Assembly: GCA_003354055.1 (NCBI GenBank)
Contig: PIVQ01000311.1
Location: 1 to 7,931, forward strand
Source of the DNA: Desulfobacteraceae bacterium
GTDB taxonomy: Bacteria; Desulfobacterota; Desulfobacteria; Desulfobacterales; Desulfobacteraceae
Direction of reading: 5' to 3'
Length of the DNA stretch: 7,931 bases
Part shown: in pieces, positions 6,920 to 7,931 of the stretch
How positions within the stretch are numbered: the first letter of the stretch is position 1
How the letters are laid out: the number at the start of each line of letters is the position of its first letter
Made by a program: the position numbers and the translations under genes
Notes under the pieces: generated by a model
Databases searched by the model: none
What the model was told of the DNA's origin: nothing
The model's input: the letters and a program-made list of their open reading frames with translations, nothing else

Positions 6920-6983
6920 GATGGAATCCTCCCTTGAAATGAATCGATTAATAGAAAACTGACTGGAAAAAAGAAGATTCGAT

Positions 6984-7011
6984 CGTATACCACATGGTGG
7001 TAGGCTGTCAA
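6984..7011 (-). promoter_or_regulatory. Promoter with internal operator for the SQR-DUF1641 operon
   Basis: On the minus strand TTGACA (7011-7006) is followed after 16 bases by TATACG (6989-6984), a good sigma-70 pair. A dyad TACCAC-cat-GTGGTA (7002-6988) fills the spacer and touches the -10 box, an ideal place for a repressor or a spacer-binding activator. The -35 box abuts the stop codon of the upstream small gene. The predicted leader is about 57 bases. Confidence 0.65.
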
Positions 7012-7323
7012 TTAAATTTTCAGAACCCCGGCCGATTGCGTCTGTTTTGATTTCTCATATAGTTTGATAGCGGCAAATGGTATTAGAAAAAAAGTGATGC
7101 ACAATATTTTAAACCCCATTAATCCAATAAGGTTAAGCAACATAAACTCCGGCCGGGTAATACCAAACCAGACAGAATACGTTTTGTAGGCAAATTCAGG
7201 TCCGATCAATAACCACACAAACCACACGATCAGTATCGCAAGGCAAATCCCCGCCGCCCGGATCAAGATTCCGGCAACCGTTTTTAAATCATGTCCGTTA
7301 ATCTGTTTTAGTTTGTCATTCAT
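7012..7323 (-). CDS. Small two-helix membrane protein, DUF6868-like
   Basis: This 103-residue protein has two hydrophobic segments likely to span the membrane, at about residues 17-41 and 64-86, with a short loop between and a basic tail. The stretch 'YKTYSVWFGITRPEFMLLNLIGLMGFKILCITFFLIPFAAIKLYE' resembles, from memory, the conserved part of DUF6868 proteins, which carry a WFG-x-x-x-x-EF segment before a second helix ending in a proline-containing turn. No function is known to me. A GGAGG site lies nine bases before the ATG at 7323. It is upstream of and in the same direction as SQR, but the SQR gene has its own promoter starting right after this stop, so expression may be only partly linked. 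Confidence 0.7.
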   Translation of the reverse strand: MNDKLKQINGHDLKTVAGILIRAAGICLAILIVWFVWLLIGPEFAYKTYSVWFGITRPEFMLLNLIGLMGFKILCITFFLIPFAAIKLYEKSKQTQSAGVLKI

Positions 7324-7352
7324 TTAATAATGCCTCCGTTATTGGTTGTTGT

Positions 7353-7381
7353 AATAATCACTATACGTCGGCAACTCTCAA
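7353..7381 (-). promoter_or_regulatory. Possible promoter of the small membrane-protein gene
   Basis: On the minus strand TTGAGA (7381-7376) is followed after 17 bases by ATTATT (7358-7353). A competing TATAGT lies at 7365-7360 but has poor -35 spacing. The leader would be about 20-25 bases and includes the GGAGG site. Tentative. Confidence 0.3.
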
Positions 7382-7400
7382 TATGAGGTTCTATAGGGAA

Positions 7401-7578
7401 AGCGAGAGCTGCGAGAACGGCTGGAACGGCGAGAACAATTATGGGGCACTTAGGGCGCCATTCATTGTTGCCCGGCAACACCTGCTTTCGCTAATAATCT
7501 GTTAACTTAAAGGTTCTCCACCTGCCGTTTTCTCTGCTGTTGCTGTTCTCGCTGTTCTCGCTGATGACTGTTCTCGCT
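7401..7578. repeat. Long imperfect hairpin repeat, copy 2 (expanded centre)
   Basis: The left arm (7401-7434) and right end (7545-7578) nearly match copy 1 at 2184-2217 and 2245-2278, in direct orientation. Here the region between the arms is about 100 bases instead of 13. It contains a small stem GTTGC-ccg-GCAAC (7467-7479) and a degenerate version of the right-end unit, TTTCGCTAATAATCTGTTAAC (about 7486-7506, one base more than the core). The inner part of the right arm has also drifted. A shadow frame on the minus strand crosses this region but has no family features. No transposase is present in either copy. Confidence 0.78.
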
Positions 7579-7641
7579 ACCAACGATTTTCTGCTGCCAA
7601 GTGATTCACGTTGACATCGCCAAAAACATTGTGCAACCTGT

Positions 7642-7681
7642 ATGTCGTGGATGGATGGGAAATGTCGTGAACGGATGTGGC
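7642..7681. repeat. Imperfect 20-base tandem duplication
   Basis: Two adjacent 20-base units both begin ATGTCGTG and share GGATG at the same offset; 15 of 20 positions agree by eye. They lie 27-66 bases before the ATG at 7708, so they could be a regulator-binding site, or a chance duplication within the 5' leader. Confidence 0.4.
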
Positions 7682-7707
7682 AGAATCCATTTTTAAAGGA
7701 CAAGCCC

Positions 7708-7931
7708 ATGGATGCTAAACAGACATTGTTTAATGGTATTGAGGCATTAAAGCATTGCCAAGGCCTTTTGATGTTTCCACTGAACACATATCCTGATAAA
7801 TCATCATTCCGGAATATCATCTACCTGGTCCAGGGATTTCTCATTATAGTTATTGCCTATTTATGGCTCGAATACACACGGATGGACGGTACGTTTAAAT
7901 TTGTTTATCCATTGATCATTGCCGCCATCAT
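7708..7931 (+). CDS. Partial membrane protein of unknown function (N-terminus only)
   Basis: The frame starting at 7708 is open to the window edge (74 codons). AAAGGA (7695-7700) lies seven bases before the ATG, a good ribosome-binding site. The visible protein has a soluble N-terminal stretch (MDAKQTLFNGIEALKHCQGL, then an NTYPDKSSFRN segment), a hydrophobic helix at about 36-54 and the start of a second one from about 62, so it is an integral membrane protein. In-frame ATGs at 7642, 7651 and 7675 exist but lack ribosome-binding sites. No family is recognisable from this part. Confidence 0.6.
   Translation, partial: MDAKQTLFNGIEALKHCQGLLMFPLNTYPDKSSFRNIIYLVQGFLIIVIAYLWLEYTRMDGTFKFVYPLIIAAI

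Larger units (their letters stand above)
7324..7707. other. Gene-free region between divergent genes
   Basis: This 384-base stretch separates the small membrane-protein gene (minus) from the partial membrane-protein gene (plus). It holds the possible promoter at 7353-7381, repeat copy 2, and an imperfect 20-base tandem duplication at 7642-7681. A TTGACA at 7612-7617 could be a -35 box for the downstream gene, but no good -10 box follows at 16-18 bases. Confidence 0.5.

Noticed and set aside
7491..7820. Minus-strand open frame of 109 codons
   Set aside because: It runs through repeat copy 2 and antisense to the partial membrane-protein gene, has no ribosome-binding site and no family-like sequence; the SENSENSNS-type stretch is just the translated 9-nt repeat.

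Overview
The window (about 7.9 kb, moderate GC) looks like chromosomal DNA of a strictly anaerobic, probably sulfate-reducing Desulfobacterota bacterium, perhaps Desulfobacteraceae. This is an inference from gene content and style: an ADP-forming acyl-CoA synthetase split into two subunits, a sulfide:quinone oxidoreductase (SQR)-like flavoprotein next to a DUF1641 protein, and a stand-alone radical SAM enzyme. No rRNA, tRNA, phage or transposase gene is visible, so the taxonomic call is soft.

Layout. (1) 24-1010 on the minus strand encodes an exported protein of unknown function with a clear signal peptide. (2) A 269-bp divergent intergenic region leads into 1280-2176 on the plus strand, a radical SAM protein. 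(3) Eight bases after its stop comes a long imperfect hairpin repeat (2184-2278), built from 9-nt units of the type AGCGAGAAC / GTTCTCGCT. (4) Directly after the repeat starts a plus-strand operon: a MarR-family regulator (start most likely 2335, over a strong dyad operator), then acdB (ATP-grasp, beta) and acdA (CoA-binding, alpha) of an ADP-forming acyl-CoA synthetase; acdB and acdA overlap by 4 bases. (5) A compact hairpin region at 4958-5023 separates this operon from a convergent minus-strand group. (6) The minus-strand group, in transcription order, is a small two-helix membrane protein resembling DUF6868 (7323 to 7012), the SQR-like flavoprotein (6919 to 5687) and a DUF1641 protein (5676 to 5023). 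(7) A 384-bp gene-free stretch (7324-7707) holds a second, diverged copy of the repeat (7401-7578), in the same orientation as the first. (8) A plus-strand membrane-protein gene starts at 7708 and runs off the window.

How the genes may work together. The acd pair interconverts an acyl-CoA, ADP and phosphate with the free acid, CoA and ATP, which is substrate-level ATP conservation or acid activation; the adjacent MarR protein probably controls it, perhaps by sensing an acid or acyl-CoA. The SQR-like protein has the three cysteines expected of the family and would oxidise sulfide (or a related reduced sulfur species) and pass electrons to membrane quinone; the DUF1641 protein is a probable partner. 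SQR has its own convincing promoter with a dyad between the -35 and -10 boxes.

The least explained structure is the pair of hairpin repeats that bracket both operons in direct orientation. Their outer arms are nearly identical between copies, while the centre differs.
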